Assembly (NCBI GenBank): GCA_036399775.1
Contig: DASWMJ010000028.1
Location: 29,842-93,841, forward strand
Reading direction: 5' to 3'
Length of the DNA: 64,000 bases
Source of the DNA: JADMIH01 sp036399775
GTDB lineage: Bacteria; Chloroflexota; Chloroflexia; QHBQ01; JADMIH01
Below the pieces are notes generated by a model. That model was not told where the DNA came from, did no database searches, and saw only the letters and a list, made by a program, of their open reading frames with translations. How positions within the stretch are numbered: the first letter of the stretch is position 1; every line of letters begins with the position of its first letter. Position numbers and translations under genes: made by a program. Of this stretch, positions 22,254 through 30,931 are shown piece after piece.

Positions 22254-23480
22254 TCAGTCGCGGCTGGCGAGCGACCGCATCACCATCACTCCGGCACACG
22301 CGACCAGCGCGCTTGCTCCCACTAGAGCGCCGGTGATTGATGTGGCCTGGACGACAGCCGCCAGTGCCAGGCCGCAGAGAATTTCACCAGAATACTCGAC
22401 CTGGGCGAGGAACGATTGCACCGTCGCCCTCACGTCACTGGTGGTGCGGCTATTGACCCAGATCACGCCGACGGCGCGGGTCACAGTCCATGACATGCCG
22501 GTCGCCAGAAGCACACCGGCGCTGCCGGTCATGCTGTCGGGCGCAGCGGCAAGTAGGAGCACGCCAAGCACGCCGAGACCGCACGCTGCCGCATAGGCGC
22601 GCCGTGCGACACCCGCGCTGGCAATGCGCGCCTCGACTATCCGAAGTGCGAGGGCACCGGCCACAAACGTGACAATCCCAAGCCCGGTGAACCATACAAT
22701 TGGATCTAGCCGGTTCGGGAAGCCCAGGCCAACCAACTGCTTGGGATACAGTCGCCCAAATGTATCGGCGGCCCCGTTCACCAGGAACGTCGCGACGAAA
22801 ACCACCAGGATCTCGGGATCGCGGCGCGCGAGAGCCACGCCGCGCCGGAGGATAGCAGCCGCACGCTGCCAGCGCTGTGCGTGGGCTGGGGTGAAGTGCC
22901 GTTCGGTGAACCGCCCCACGACATACAGCCCAAGCAATGCCATCATGCCGCCTGCGCCCACCATCGCTGTGCTGCGGTTGGTGGCCCATGCCAGCGCGCC
23001 AAATCCCAGCATGCCGCTAGCCGCGCCGATCTGCTGCCAGCGCGCTTGTGCCGCCAACACCACAGCCGTGCGTTCCGGGTAGTTGAGCTCATCGGTGATC
23101 AAAGCGATGTCAGCGCCACTCGCGAAGGTCCATGCAATCCCCCATAGCATCTGCGTCGCGAGCAACGCCGGAAAGGACGTGACCAGCCCCGTTATAACCA
23201 TGCTGATGCCGACCAGGATGTGAAAGATAACTAGTGACCACTTACGGCTGATTGTGTCGGCCATGACACCGGTAGGGATCTCGAATAAGAGTGAAACAAT
23301 GCCTTGAGCGACCCCGATGAGCACTAGCTGATATGGAGACAGGCCGGCGTCCACGACGAGGTATAGGCTCGTGACTAACCAGTAGCCGGAATGCAATACC
23401 GCCCGTAGGCACGACCAGCGCACGAAGTGCGTGGCGATGTCGGGTCTGCCCATGCGGTGTTCAGATTGCTGAACACTCAT
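22254..23480 (-). CDS. MFS family transporter
   Basis: The 408-residue protein has about 12 TM helices and the loop 2-3 motif G71-V-M-A-D-T-I-S-R-K80, matching the major facilitator signature G-x-x-x-D-x-x-G-R-K. The N-terminal helix begins R-W-S-C-L-R-A-V, and the central loop is basic (R-H-F-T-P-A-H-A-Q-R-W). Most similar in style to drug/metabolite proton antiporters. It is upstream of the redox operon but separated by 229 bases. No ribosome-binding site is obvious before ATG 23480. Substrate unknown. Confidence 0.9.
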   Translation of the reverse strand: MSVQQSEHRMGRPDIATHFVRWSCLRAVLHSGYWLVTSLYLVVDAGLSPYQLVLIGVAQGIVSLLFEIPTGVMADTISRKWSLVIFHILVGISMVITGLVTSFPALLATQMLWGIAWTFASGADIALITDELNYPERTAVVLAAQARWQQIGAASGMLGFGALAWATNRSTAMVGAGGMMALLGLYVVGRFTERHFTPAHAQRWQRAAAILRRGVALARRDPEILVVFVATFLVNGAADTFGRLYPKQLVGLGFPNRLDPIVWFTGLGIVTFVAGALALRIVEARIASAGVARRAYAAACGLGVLGVLLLAAAPDSMTGSAGVLLATGMSWTVTRAVGVIWVNSRTTSDVRATVQSFLAQVEYSGEILCGLALAAVVQATSITGALVGASALVACAGVMVMRSLASRD

Positions 23481-23590
23481 ATTCTATGCTCAACATCCAT
23501 TTTGCGGGCGGACATGGAGGGGACAGATGTTCCAAAGCTTTGGCTTTATGGAGTTCTTCATACGGACTGGCGTGCCAACTGGCGTTTAGC

Positions 23591-26248
23591 CTATAACAGC
23601 CCCAGCTCGCGAGCACGCGCTATAGCTTCGGTGCGACTTTGGACTTGTAGCTTGCCAAAGATTTTCCGATTGTGCCCTTTAACCGTGTCCAGGGCGAGGA
23701 AGAGCCTCTCGCTTATCTCACGGTTCGAGAGTCCCTGGGCGATGAGTTGCAGCACTTCTAGCTCGCGCTGGCTTAGTGGCTCAACAAGGGGCTGCGAAGT
23801 GGACAAAGGGGGAAGAGGAGATTCGCCTGCGTCACTCTGTTTCTCAGCTTCAAATGCTGCCAGCAACTTACCTATATAATCCGGCATCATCCTGCGGGTG
23901 GCTGCTTCGGCCAATAATCGAGCCATTGGAGCGCCTTCGTCCACGAAGATACGGATGAAGCCGCCCGGCTCTGCCCGCGCCAGCGCGTCACCCAGCAGTC
24001 GCACAGCCTCTTCCTTTTCGCCACGCGCATGGAGGGCGACTGCCTGTAGCACTATAACTTTGAGCAGTTCATCCTCCCAACCTTTTGCCTCTGCCTGCTG
24101 GCGCAATGGTTCTAGCACAGCCAGGGCTGCGGACGGATCGCCCTGGGCCAGGTAGACGCGGGCCTGGCTGAGAGGGAGATCGTGCATCTGCGCGAGATGC
24201 GCGGACTCCTCAACTTTGCCCTGCCGAAGCAACGTCAGCACTTGCGCGGCAGCAACCTCAGGGATGCGATGCGCAAAGTTTGGCTGGCGGGCGGACTGGC
24301 TGGCCTGGGCCAGCATTGCAGCCGCGCCGTCCACATCTCTCTGGGCCAGTTTCAGGCGTGCAAGAAACACCTCATGGATAATAAATCTGTCGATAACTCT
24401 ATCGTACTGCCGCGCCAGGTGGTGGGCCTGGCGACCATGTTGCTCAGCGGCCTCAAGGTCGTTCCATTCGTAGAGCACATGGGCAAGGCCCAGATGCGCT
24501 TCACCGATAACCTGAAGCGGCTGTTCACCTGCCAATTGCAGGACGCGCCGGTAGGTCTCAGCTGCTGCATAGAGCTGGTTTTCTACTTCCTCTACTTGAC
24601 CCAGGCCGATCGTCGCTAATATGGTGGTGAAGATATCCCCGACAGCCTGGCTTAGAGATATGGCTTCAGTAAGGGCCAGGCGGGCTGCGGCACGGTCCCC
24701 CTGGAGGAGGTAAGCAAAGCCCATCGTCCAGTTAGCGTTAGCGCGTAAAGTCCGGTGCCTGGGGTGCAGATATTCCAGGGCGCGGCGCGACTGGGCAAGC
24801 ATGGTTTCTACATCGTACCGGGTGAGGGCCAACGTAGCCCTGGCGGCGGCGATATGTCCGACAAGATACCGGGTCTTGTCGTCCTCCTCGGTGCCTTGCA
24901 GGGCGGTTTCAGCAGCCTGTAGCTTCTCTTCCACCCCCGTCGTATGTCCGCTAATCAGCAGCAGCGCCGCATACCTCACCCACAACGAGGGCCTGGCATT
25001 CATCACTTTCGCCGGCAGCGACCCCAGCCAGTCCAGTATAGCGGTCACCGCGCCACGAAAATGCAGAGGAATCCCTCTTCCTTCTATCAGATGCTCAGCG
25101 CGCTCAATATCGTTGGCGGCAACCGCATGGTGGAAAGCTTCTATCTCCAGGCCATTGTCCTCCAACCATTGGCTGGCACGTATGTGTAACTCGGCTACGC
25201 GATCCCTCTCATCCCCTATCGACGAGGTCGCGCTCTGGCGCAGCCGGTGTCGCAGCAAATCGGCAAAGAGATGGTGATAGCGGTACCAGCGCCGCTCGTC
25301 GTCCAGGGGGACGATGAAGAGGTTGGCGCGTTCAAGATATGTGAGGGTATCTTCTCCGGAGGCAGACGCATCAAGCAGCACGGCATCACAAAGGGGGCCG
25401 CACAAGCGCTCGAGGATAGATGTGTGCAGCAAGAAAGTCTGGACGCTTTCGGGCTGCTGTTGTAGAACTTCTTCGACCAGGTAATCCAGCACGAAATGGT
25501 GGCTGCCTGTGAAAGATTTGATGAAGCTGGTGGGCGCTTGATGTCCCTGCAAGGAAATCGCGGCCAATTGCAGACCCGCAATCCACCCTTCCGTGCGCGT
25601 TTCCAGCGCATCGATATCTTCCGCCGACAGGTCCAGGCCCATCACCCGGTTGAGAAATCCGCCGGCTTCGGAGGGGGTAAAACGCAAGTCCGTGACGCGC
25701 ATCTCGGTCAATTGGTCTCCGGCGCGCAGCCGTGCCAGGGGTAGCTGTGGATCCTCACGCGTGGCGATGACCAGTCGCATCTGTGGTGGCAGGTGCTCAA
25801 GCAGAAAGGTGAGGGCATCGTCAACCGGCCTGGCATCAATAACGTGATAGTCGTCAAGGACGAGGACGAAATTGTCATGTACGGCGGTAATCTCATTGAG
25901 CAGTGCCGTCAAAATAGTTTCGGCTGGCGGTGGCTGAGGCGATTGGAGCAAACCCAGCACCCCTTCTCCAATATGCGGGTCAATGGTCCGCAAAGCCGCA
26001 ACGAGGTAGGACAGAAAGCGTGCGGGGTCGTTATCCCCCTCGTCCAGCGACAGCCAGGCCACCTGCCGGTCGCAACCGGCGGCCCATGCGCTGACCAGGG
26101 TGGTTTTACCGAAGCCTGCGGGGGCCGCGATGAGGGTCAGCTTGCGATGCAAACCCTCGTTCAGCCTCTCGATCAGGCGTGGGCGCGGCACAACTTTAGG
26201 TCGAGGAGGGGGGATATAAAGTTTTGTAGCCAGAATTGGCGTAGACAT
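23591..26248 (-). CDS. MalT-type LuxR family transcriptional regulator (STAND ATPase)
   Basis: The 885-residue protein has the full MalT layout. An N-terminal P-loop NTPase has Walker A A42-P-A-G-F-G-K-T-T50, Walker B V-L-V-L-D-D (about 127-132) and a winged-helix region. A long TPR-like superhelix (about 400-790) acts as the sensor and signal-integration part. The C-terminal LuxR helix-turn-helix (820-885) has L-S-Q-R-E-L-E-V-L-Q-L-I-A-Q-G-L-S-N-R-E-I-S-E-R-L. Such proteins oligomerise with ATP and an inducer to activate transcription. The start has a TATAAT box exactly six bases upstream, so its mRNA may be leaderless. Inducer and targets unknown. Confidence 0.95.
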   Translation of the reverse strand: MSTPILATKLYIPPPRPKVVPRPRLIERLNEGLHRKLTLIAAPAGFGKTTLVSAWAAGCDRQVAWLSLDEGDNDPARFLSYLVAALRTIDPHIGEGVLGLLQSPQPPPAETILTALLNEITAVHDNFVLVLDDYHVIDARPVDDALTFLLEHLPPQMRLVIATREDPQLPLARLRAGDQLTEMRVTDLRFTPSEAGGFLNRVMGLDLSAEDIDALETRTEGWIAGLQLAAISLQGHQAPTSFIKSFTGSHHFVLDYLVEEVLQQQPESVQTFLLHTSILERLCGPLCDAVLLDASASGEDTLTYLERANLFIVPLDDERRWYRYHHLFADLLRHRLRQSATSSIGDERDRVAELHIRASQWLEDNGLEIEAFHHAVAANDIERAEHLIEGRGIPLHFRGAVTAILDWLGSLPAKVMNARPSLWVRYAALLLISGHTTGVEEKLQAAETALQGTEEDDKTRYLVGHIAAARATLALTRYDVETMLAQSRRALEYLHPRHRTLRANANWTMGFAYLLQGDRAAARLALTEAISLSQAVGDIFTTILATIGLGQVEEVENQLYAAAETYRRVLQLAGEQPLQVIGEAHLGLAHVLYEWNDLEAAEQHGRQAHHLARQYDRVIDRFIIHEVFLARLKLAQRDVDGAAAMLAQASQSARQPNFAHRIPEVAAAQVLTLLRQGKVEESAHLAQMHDLPLSQARVYLAQGDPSAALAVLEPLRQQAEAKGWEDELLKVIVLQAVALHARGEKEEAVRLLGDALARAEPGGFIRIFVDEGAPMARLLAEAATRRMMPDYIGKLLAAFEAEKQSDAGESPLPPLSTSQPLVEPLSQRELEVLQLIAQGLSNREISERLFLALDTVKGHNRKIFGKLQVQSRTEAIARARELGLL

Positions 26249-26254
26249 GGGCTA

Positions 26255-26260
26255 ATTATA
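26255..26260 (-). promoter_or_regulatory. -10 box (TATAAT) placing transcription start at the ATG of the LuxR regulator
   Basis: A consensus TATAAT on the minus strand ends exactly six bases before ATG 26248. If transcription starts seven bases after the box, the message begins at the ATG, i.e. leaderless. The -35 region is weak (TTCTTG with 16-base spacing at best). Confidence 0.55.
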
Positions 26261-26280
26261 GAACACACCCAAAATTCAAG

Positions 26281-26311
26281 AAGCGTCCCAATGAAGGCAG
26301 GGACGCTTTTT
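26281..26311. terminator. Stem-loop between the 1058-aa gene and the LuxR gene
   Basis: Arms AAGCGTCCC (26281-26289) and GGGACGCTT (26300-26308) form a perfect 9-bp stem with a 10-base loop. The T run (26307-26311) is on the plus strand, while both neighbouring genes are on the minus strand, where the stem is followed by CTTGAATTTT. It may end transcripts from either side. Confidence 0.5.
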
Positions 26312-26398
26312 CGTGAAACATCGGTATCATTTCTAATTCAATTCAAAGCTTTCAGTCGTAGTTACGCAAGGTGGGCGCAAAAGGTCGCAAGATTGGTG

Positions 26399-29300
26399 TT
26401 ACGATTTCCGCTTGTGAGGCACTTCGTCAGCATTCCACGCCACTATGCCATCGTCATACCAGGCCTCGGCGAAGAGCTTCGGCACCGTGCTGTTCTCGTC
26501 GGACATCTCCAGGCCGCATTCACCCGCGAAGTCTGTGGCATAGCGCCTGAATACTGAGCGCAAGTTGCGCCCCACTTCTCCGGTGTGCATCGTGTAAGTG
26601 TTGAAGCCTACAAGCTTACCGTCCGAATTGATCGCTATCAGCTTGCGCCCTACCACTCGCCCCGTGCCATCGCGGGCGTAAATAACGCGCTTGTTTATCT
26701 CGCTTGCGTTAGCCACAGTCGAGAAGGCATTGACGCCGCCGAAGCTGAGGCAGGTATCGAAGTAGTTGCCCATTTGAAGGACGTGCAGGGGGTCGCGTTC
26801 CAGGCGCAGGCGCAAGCGGCCACCCGCCACGCCCTCACAGGCGAAGGCACGCGGGCGCGCGCTCTGCCATGCCTCCGCGCTGACACCCCGCGCCTCCAAT
26901 GTGCGCAGGAACATGAGATTGGCCGGGTGCTGCTCGACCCAACGGTGGTCGCCCCTGATATGTGCGCGCACCAGTCGCAGCAGCAAGCGGCGATTCTGGT
27001 CTATATCCGCCGCCAGCAGGGTAGCATTCAGTAAGTCCTGGCTCAACACGAGGTCGGTCGGGAGCGGCCCCGCCAGGCTCGCCAGCCGCGCGCGATAGCA
27101 GGCCAGCACCTGGTTTTCAGCAGCGGCGAATTGTGCTTCGGCGGTTATCTGGCCGAGTCTGCCTGCCAGTTCCTCGCGCACGCCCAACATCAGCCTGGGA
27201 TCGCCCAGGCGAGCGCGCAAGTTGCCTGCACGAATGGCGAGGTCTGAGCGGCCAGGGTTGCTCTCTAGCATACCCTCGATATGGGCAAGCTCGTTGGCCC
27301 ACTTGCCAGGCTGCTCTATTGCCCTACGCACGCCGGGTGGCAAGTCAGGGCTGGCACCCAGCATCTCCTGGGCACGCAAGTATGTCGCCACCAGAGGTAC
27401 CAGTTCCGGCGCGATTTCCGCCACCGCTTGCCAGCCGGGCGGTATGGGACTCCCCTCACCGAGCGCATCCGGCCAACCGGCTTCCAATTCGGAGAGCGGG
27501 GCGAGCACACTCGCCCCCAGGCGCGTAATAAGGCCGAGCCGCACGAGCAGTTGCAGGCAGCGGTGGGGCTGGCGCGGGAACAACCGGGCCATGCCCACGC
27601 GCAAGGCCGGGTAGCGGCCCAGAGCCGCGATACCCTTCTCCATCAAGTCGTGATGCCTGTCGAAGCTATGCTGCCTGGCTGCGCGGAATACCGCCTGGAA
27701 GATAGCGAGGTCCCCGCCCGCCAGCGCCACCGCCAGTGAAACGCTCGAACCTATGGGCAGGCCCTCCGACTGGGCTTGCTCGTCCTTGTACTGCGGATCG
27801 GCCATATATGAGAGGAGCCAATCGAGCCATGTGGCTGCCTGCCCAGGTACGCCCTCGTATAGCGCCTTCGCGCCAGCCACGAGCGAGCCAAAGTAAATGA
27901 ACTGGCCCGCCTCGCTCACGGCGAAGTCCACCAGCCGGGGGAGGAAACGCATCAGCCTGGAAACGGCCACGCGGACACCCTCGTAGCTGCCTGGAAGCTC
28001 GCTTAGCAAGTTGTCCGTCAACTCCTGGCGGCGACCTTCGGGTGCCTGCATAAGGATATGTATGACAGGCTGGAACACGCTACGCGCAGATCGGGCGTTG
28101 GGGAAACCTGTGAGAGCGTCGCAAAGCTGCCACACCCCGAACTGGATGTCCAGATCGCGTACCATCGTCAGAGTCATGCGGTACATGTCGGGGTCGCGGA
28201 GCTTGTAGTGTGCGAGTGTTCTATGCAACTCTGCTTCTATCGCATCGCAAACAATACGCACGTCCCCCTTCGTGAGCGCGAGAAGCTTTGCTATGTACGG
28301 GACATCTTGTTCGCAACGGTGCGTAAGCCAGTTCTCCAGGGAACCCGCTGCTGCGCTGTCGTGCGCTCCCTGGCTATTCCAGATGCGGCCATTCGCTTCA
28401 ACCAGCACTTCCAGGAAGGGTCTCTGAAGTTCGGCAGGCAGGGTCACGCCCGCATTGAGAACATTCACCAGCGCATCGCTCAGTAGAGTGGTCTTCTCGC
28501 CCAGGTCGAGTATCGCGTGGGCGAAACGCACCGCGAGGCGCACCACCTCCGGGTCTGCGGTGTCAGAGACGTACTTGCGTAGAATGTCTGTCAGGTCGCC
28601 CAGCACGCGGCGGCGATGCTCCTGCAAACGCCAAGCTTCCTGGAGGCGCTGCTGCCTGCGGCGCGGGTACGGAGCCGGTAGCTCGTGGCGGTAGCGCATG
28701 ACGCGCTCCGCCATCGAAGTGGTGGCGGCCAGGGCCTCAGCCATCTCTACAACTCTCTCCGTAGGCGTTCCTGCGGCAAGCATCTCGCGCAGCAACATGC
28801 CGGGCACTTCAATCTGGGCGGGCACCTTGCCTGTCTTGATGCACCGGCGCGCAAGCTCCTCCCCATCCGGCACCTCAAGGAGGGCTACCGTGAGGGCGGG
28901 ATTATCAGGCATACCTGAGCGGCGGCCCCACGCATAGGCGCGGCCTATCCACCCTTCCCTCAGGGCTGCGCCCGGTATCCTGGGAGCATCATAGGGGTCG
29001 TCGCTATTGCGGTGGTTGGCACCGAGCGAGAGAGCCGCCAGGGCGCGCGCTGCCTGTGGCGCGGACTCATCTGCGAGAAGAACGTACAGGGGAGCAGCGG
29101 CAAGCTCGCCCCAACCGGCCAACGCCATAGCAGGAGAGGCCGGCAGGCCGTTCACGCATAGAGCCTCGGCTGCGAGCAAAGCTACAAGCTGCTGCGCCGC
29201 CTGGGGATCGTGCCTGCGTGCTGAGTGGGTGAGCGCCGGTAGGTCTGGCACATTCAGCACTCGCAGTCTCTTTACCACTGCCAGGCGAGCGTTGCGGTCG

Positions 29301-29575
29301 GACAGCCAGGCTGTAGTATCACCCAGCACTATCCTGGACGCCCTGGTATGCCGGGCTATCTGGTTGAGGCGGCGCTGGGCCAGGGCGAGATCGGCGGCGC
29401 TGGGCGAGATGATTCTATGCCTGCTCTCCCAGACCACACGCCCCTCATGCCAAAGCACCCGGCCCGCCAGCCAGGCGACTTCGCTCAGCATGGCACGCAC
29501 CGCAAGCACTCGCTTGTGGCGCTGGCGCGATTGAATAGCAGAGCGAGATGTTCGGTTATAGGTATCTAATACCAC
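26399..29575 (-). CDS. 1058-aa helical-repeat protein with a conserved C-terminal domain, function unknown
   Basis: The first 900 residues are almost entirely alpha-helical and rich in A, L and R, with irregular HEAT/ARM-like helix pairs (for example around 118-250 and 450-650). I recognise no domain there. The last about 130 residues (926-1058) are different: L-Q-M-G-N-Y-F-D-T-C942-L-S-F-G-G, N-A-x-E-x-N-K-R-V-I-Y-A-R, G-R-V-V-G-R-K-L-I-A-I-N and G-F-N-T-Y, a mixed alpha/beta fold with an invariant-looking cysteine and asparagines, loosely like the C-terminal part of PcfJ-type proteins. No signal peptide or TM is seen. The GTG start at 29575 is uncertain; ATG codons occur downstream. It may be a cytoplasmic scaffold or enzyme. 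Confidence 0.7.
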   Translation of the reverse strand: MVLDTYNRTSRSAIQSRQRHKRVLAVRAMLSEVAWLAGRVLWHEGRVVWESRHRIISPSAADLALAQRRLNQIARHTRASRIVLGDTTAWLSDRNARLAVVKRLRVLNVPDLPALTHSARRHDPQAAQQLVALLAAEALCVNGLPASPAMALAGWGELAAAPLYVLLADESAPQAARALAALSLGANHRNSDDPYDAPRIPGAALREGWIGRAYAWGRRSGMPDNPALTVALLEVPDGEELARRCIKTGKVPAQIEVPGMLLREMLAAGTPTERVVEMAEALAATTSMAERVMRYRHELPAPYPRRRQQRLQEAWRLQEHRRRVLGDLTDILRKYVSDTADPEVVRLAVRFAHAILDLGEKTTLLSDALVNVLNAGVTLPAELQRPFLEVLVEANGRIWNSQGAHDSAAAGSLENWLTHRCEQDVPYIAKLLALTKGDVRIVCDAIEAELHRTLAHYKLRDPDMYRMTLTMVRDLDIQFGVWQLCDALTGFPNARSARSVFQPVIHILMQAPEGRRQELTDNLLSELPGSYEGVRVAVSRLMRFLPRLVDFAVSEAGQFIYFGSLVAGAKALYEGVPGQAATWLDWLLSYMADPQYKDEQAQSEGLPIGSSVSLAVALAGGDLAIFQAVFRAARQHSFDRHHDLMEKGIAALGRYPALRVGMARLFPRQPHRCLQLLVRLGLITRLGASVLAPLSELEAGWPDALGEGSPIPPGWQAVAEIAPELVPLVATYLRAQEMLGASPDLPPGVRRAIEQPGKWANELAHIEGMLESNPGRSDLAIRAGNLRARLGDPRLMLGVREELAGRLGQITAEAQFAAAENQVLACYRARLASLAGPLPTDLVLSQDLLNATLLAADIDQNRRLLLRLVRAHIRGDHRWVEQHPANLMFLRTLEARGVSAEAWQSARPRAFACEGVAGGRLRLRLERDPLHVLQMGNYFDTCLSFGGVNAFSTVANASEINKRVIYARDGTGRVVGRKLIAINSDGKLVGFNTYTMHTGEVGRNLRSVFRRYATDFAGECGLEMSDENSTVPKLFAEAWYDDGIVAWNADEVPHKRKS

Positions 29576-29752
29576 GTATATGAGCTTCTAGAGCGCCGCC
29601 GGTGGGCAGGTCACAACATCACAACTCTCAACAAATCGGAGAGCCTACCAGTATAGGCACCCACTCCGATGGAGGGCAACGGTCTCCAGAAGTATATACA
29701 GGTGCAGCGCAAGGCGGGTCCGCCATTTGCCACCCAGGCCTGACTTGTCGCT

Positions 29753-30685
29753 TTACCTATTTTCGAGAACGGATATCTTCTCGAATGCATGGGCGATAAA
29801 CAGGCTGTATCCTCGCCGCATCGTTTCCTCGTTGGTTACGTAGGTGGCCCATTCGTCACTCTTGGAAGCGTGTCGCAAGGCGGCGCACAGGTCCCAATAG
29901 GGTAGGTCGGTGAAATCAATTGTCGCTTGTGATGCATAGTTATGAGTGAAACTATGCATGGCCTCGATTCCGAACGCCCATAGTATCTCAAGCCTGCTGT
30001 TGGCTAAATCAGCGAGCGGGTCCCCTATCTGTGCGTCCTCCCAGTCTATGACGGCGACAAGCTGACCATCCTTCCACAGTGCGTTGCCGGGCCAAAAATC
30101 CCCGTGCAGCAATACGGGTCTATTTCGCTGGGGCAACGGCCACACCGCTTCCAGGGCAGCCCGGATACGCCCTTCGCCTAATTCTTCATCCATTTTCGCG
30201 GGCCGTTCCCTAAGCCTTTCGGCGCACATCTTCTCCTGTTCAGGCAGAAAGGCCAAATCCAGGTTTGAGCAATCTACAGCGTGAACTCTTGAGAGATGCG
30301 CGGCTAGCTGAAGTAGGAAATCGGGCAAATTGGTAGGCGCGAACTCCGGTTCGCCCTCGATGTATTCAAGGACAACATATGGCCTGGGAAAAATCTCACC
30401 CGATTGATCGAGGTAACAGGGCGTTGGAGCGGCCACCCCTGCGGCGCGCAATATCTGCAAGAGCCTGAACTCGTCCGATGCTATATTTGGGTTCTGTTTG
30501 AGGTCCGCGTCACCATGACGGCGCACAACCAGCCTTTGTGTCAGGCCATCAGGCCGATCGATCTCAAGCGCCGTCACCTGCGCTGAGACGCCCGCCTTCA
30601 ACTCCCATGTGCGAAGCAGCTTGCTCCTGTGGTCAATCCTTTGGACCAGTTGTTCAAACTTGTCGTCTTCTTTTGATTGCGCCAT
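29753..30685 (-). CDS. Aminoglycoside phosphotransferase (APH) family protein
   Basis: From ATG 30685 the protein has 310 residues, normal for APH-fold small-molecule kinases. The catalytic loop H194-G-D196-F-W-P-G-N201 and the metal motif D214-W-E-D217 are intact, with P-Y-V-V-L-E-Y-I-E-G (102-111) as the hinge. It should transfer phosphate from ATP to an alcohol group, such as a sugar, choline or aminoglycoside; the substrate cannot be told. The frame remains open far upstream to 31684, but the N-terminal region there is the shadow of the plus-strand glycosyltransferase. It stands opposite the start of the glycan locus. Confidence 0.88.
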   Translation of the reverse strand: MAQSKEDDKFEQLVQRIDHRSKLLRTWELKAGVSAQVTALEIDRPDGLTQRLVVRRHGDADLKQNPNIASDEFRLLQILRAAGVAAPTPCYLDQSGEIFPRPYVVLEYIEGEPEFAPTNLPDFLLQLAAHLSRVHAVDCSNLDLAFLPEQEKMCAERLRERPAKMDEELGEGRIRAALEAVWPLPQRNRPVLLHGDFWPGNALWKDGQLVAVIDWEDAQIGDPLADLANSRLEILWAFGIEAMHSFTHNYASQATIDFTDLPYWDLCAALRHASKSDEWATYVTNEETMRRGYSLFIAHAFEKISVLENR

Positions 30686-30869
30686 CCAGGAAAGTGTATC
30701 ATACAGAGGAAACACATCAGATTGAGGATTGACGATATTCCCATAGAAGCGAGAAGCCCTGACATTCGTCAGAGCCTCTTGCCGGCCGGGTATGCCCAGT
30801 CCCTTAGCCGCAATTATGGCCCGCATTATTATCGCTGTCAAGGGATGCAGCCATTGCCTTTGACTCCAC

Positions 30870-30912
30870 CATTCCTGATCCCTGATCCCCAACCCCTGAC
30901 CCCTCGCCCCCA
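30870..30912. repeat. Simple repeat of the CCTGATCCC/CCCCTGACC type
   Basis: About five imperfect copies of a 9-10-base unit (CCTGATCCC, CCCCTGACC) run up to the glycosyltransferase promoter. Reverse-complement relatives (GGGGTCAGGGATCAG) are at 52563-52597 and inside a membrane-protein gene at 32709-32785. The last unit supplies a CTGACC that could serve as a -35 box. Confidence 0.65.
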
Positions 30913-30925
30913 AATCGTGTAAAAT
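30896..30925 (+). promoter_or_regulatory. Promoter with possible leaderless start for the first glycosyltransferase
   Basis: CTGACC (30896-30901) and TAAAAT (30920-30925) are 18 bases apart. The -10 box ends six bases before ATG 30932, the same spacing as at 26255 and 46733, so the mRNA may start at or next to the ATG. A ribosome-binding site is not visible. Confidence 0.5.
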
Positions 30926-30931
30926 ACTCCC

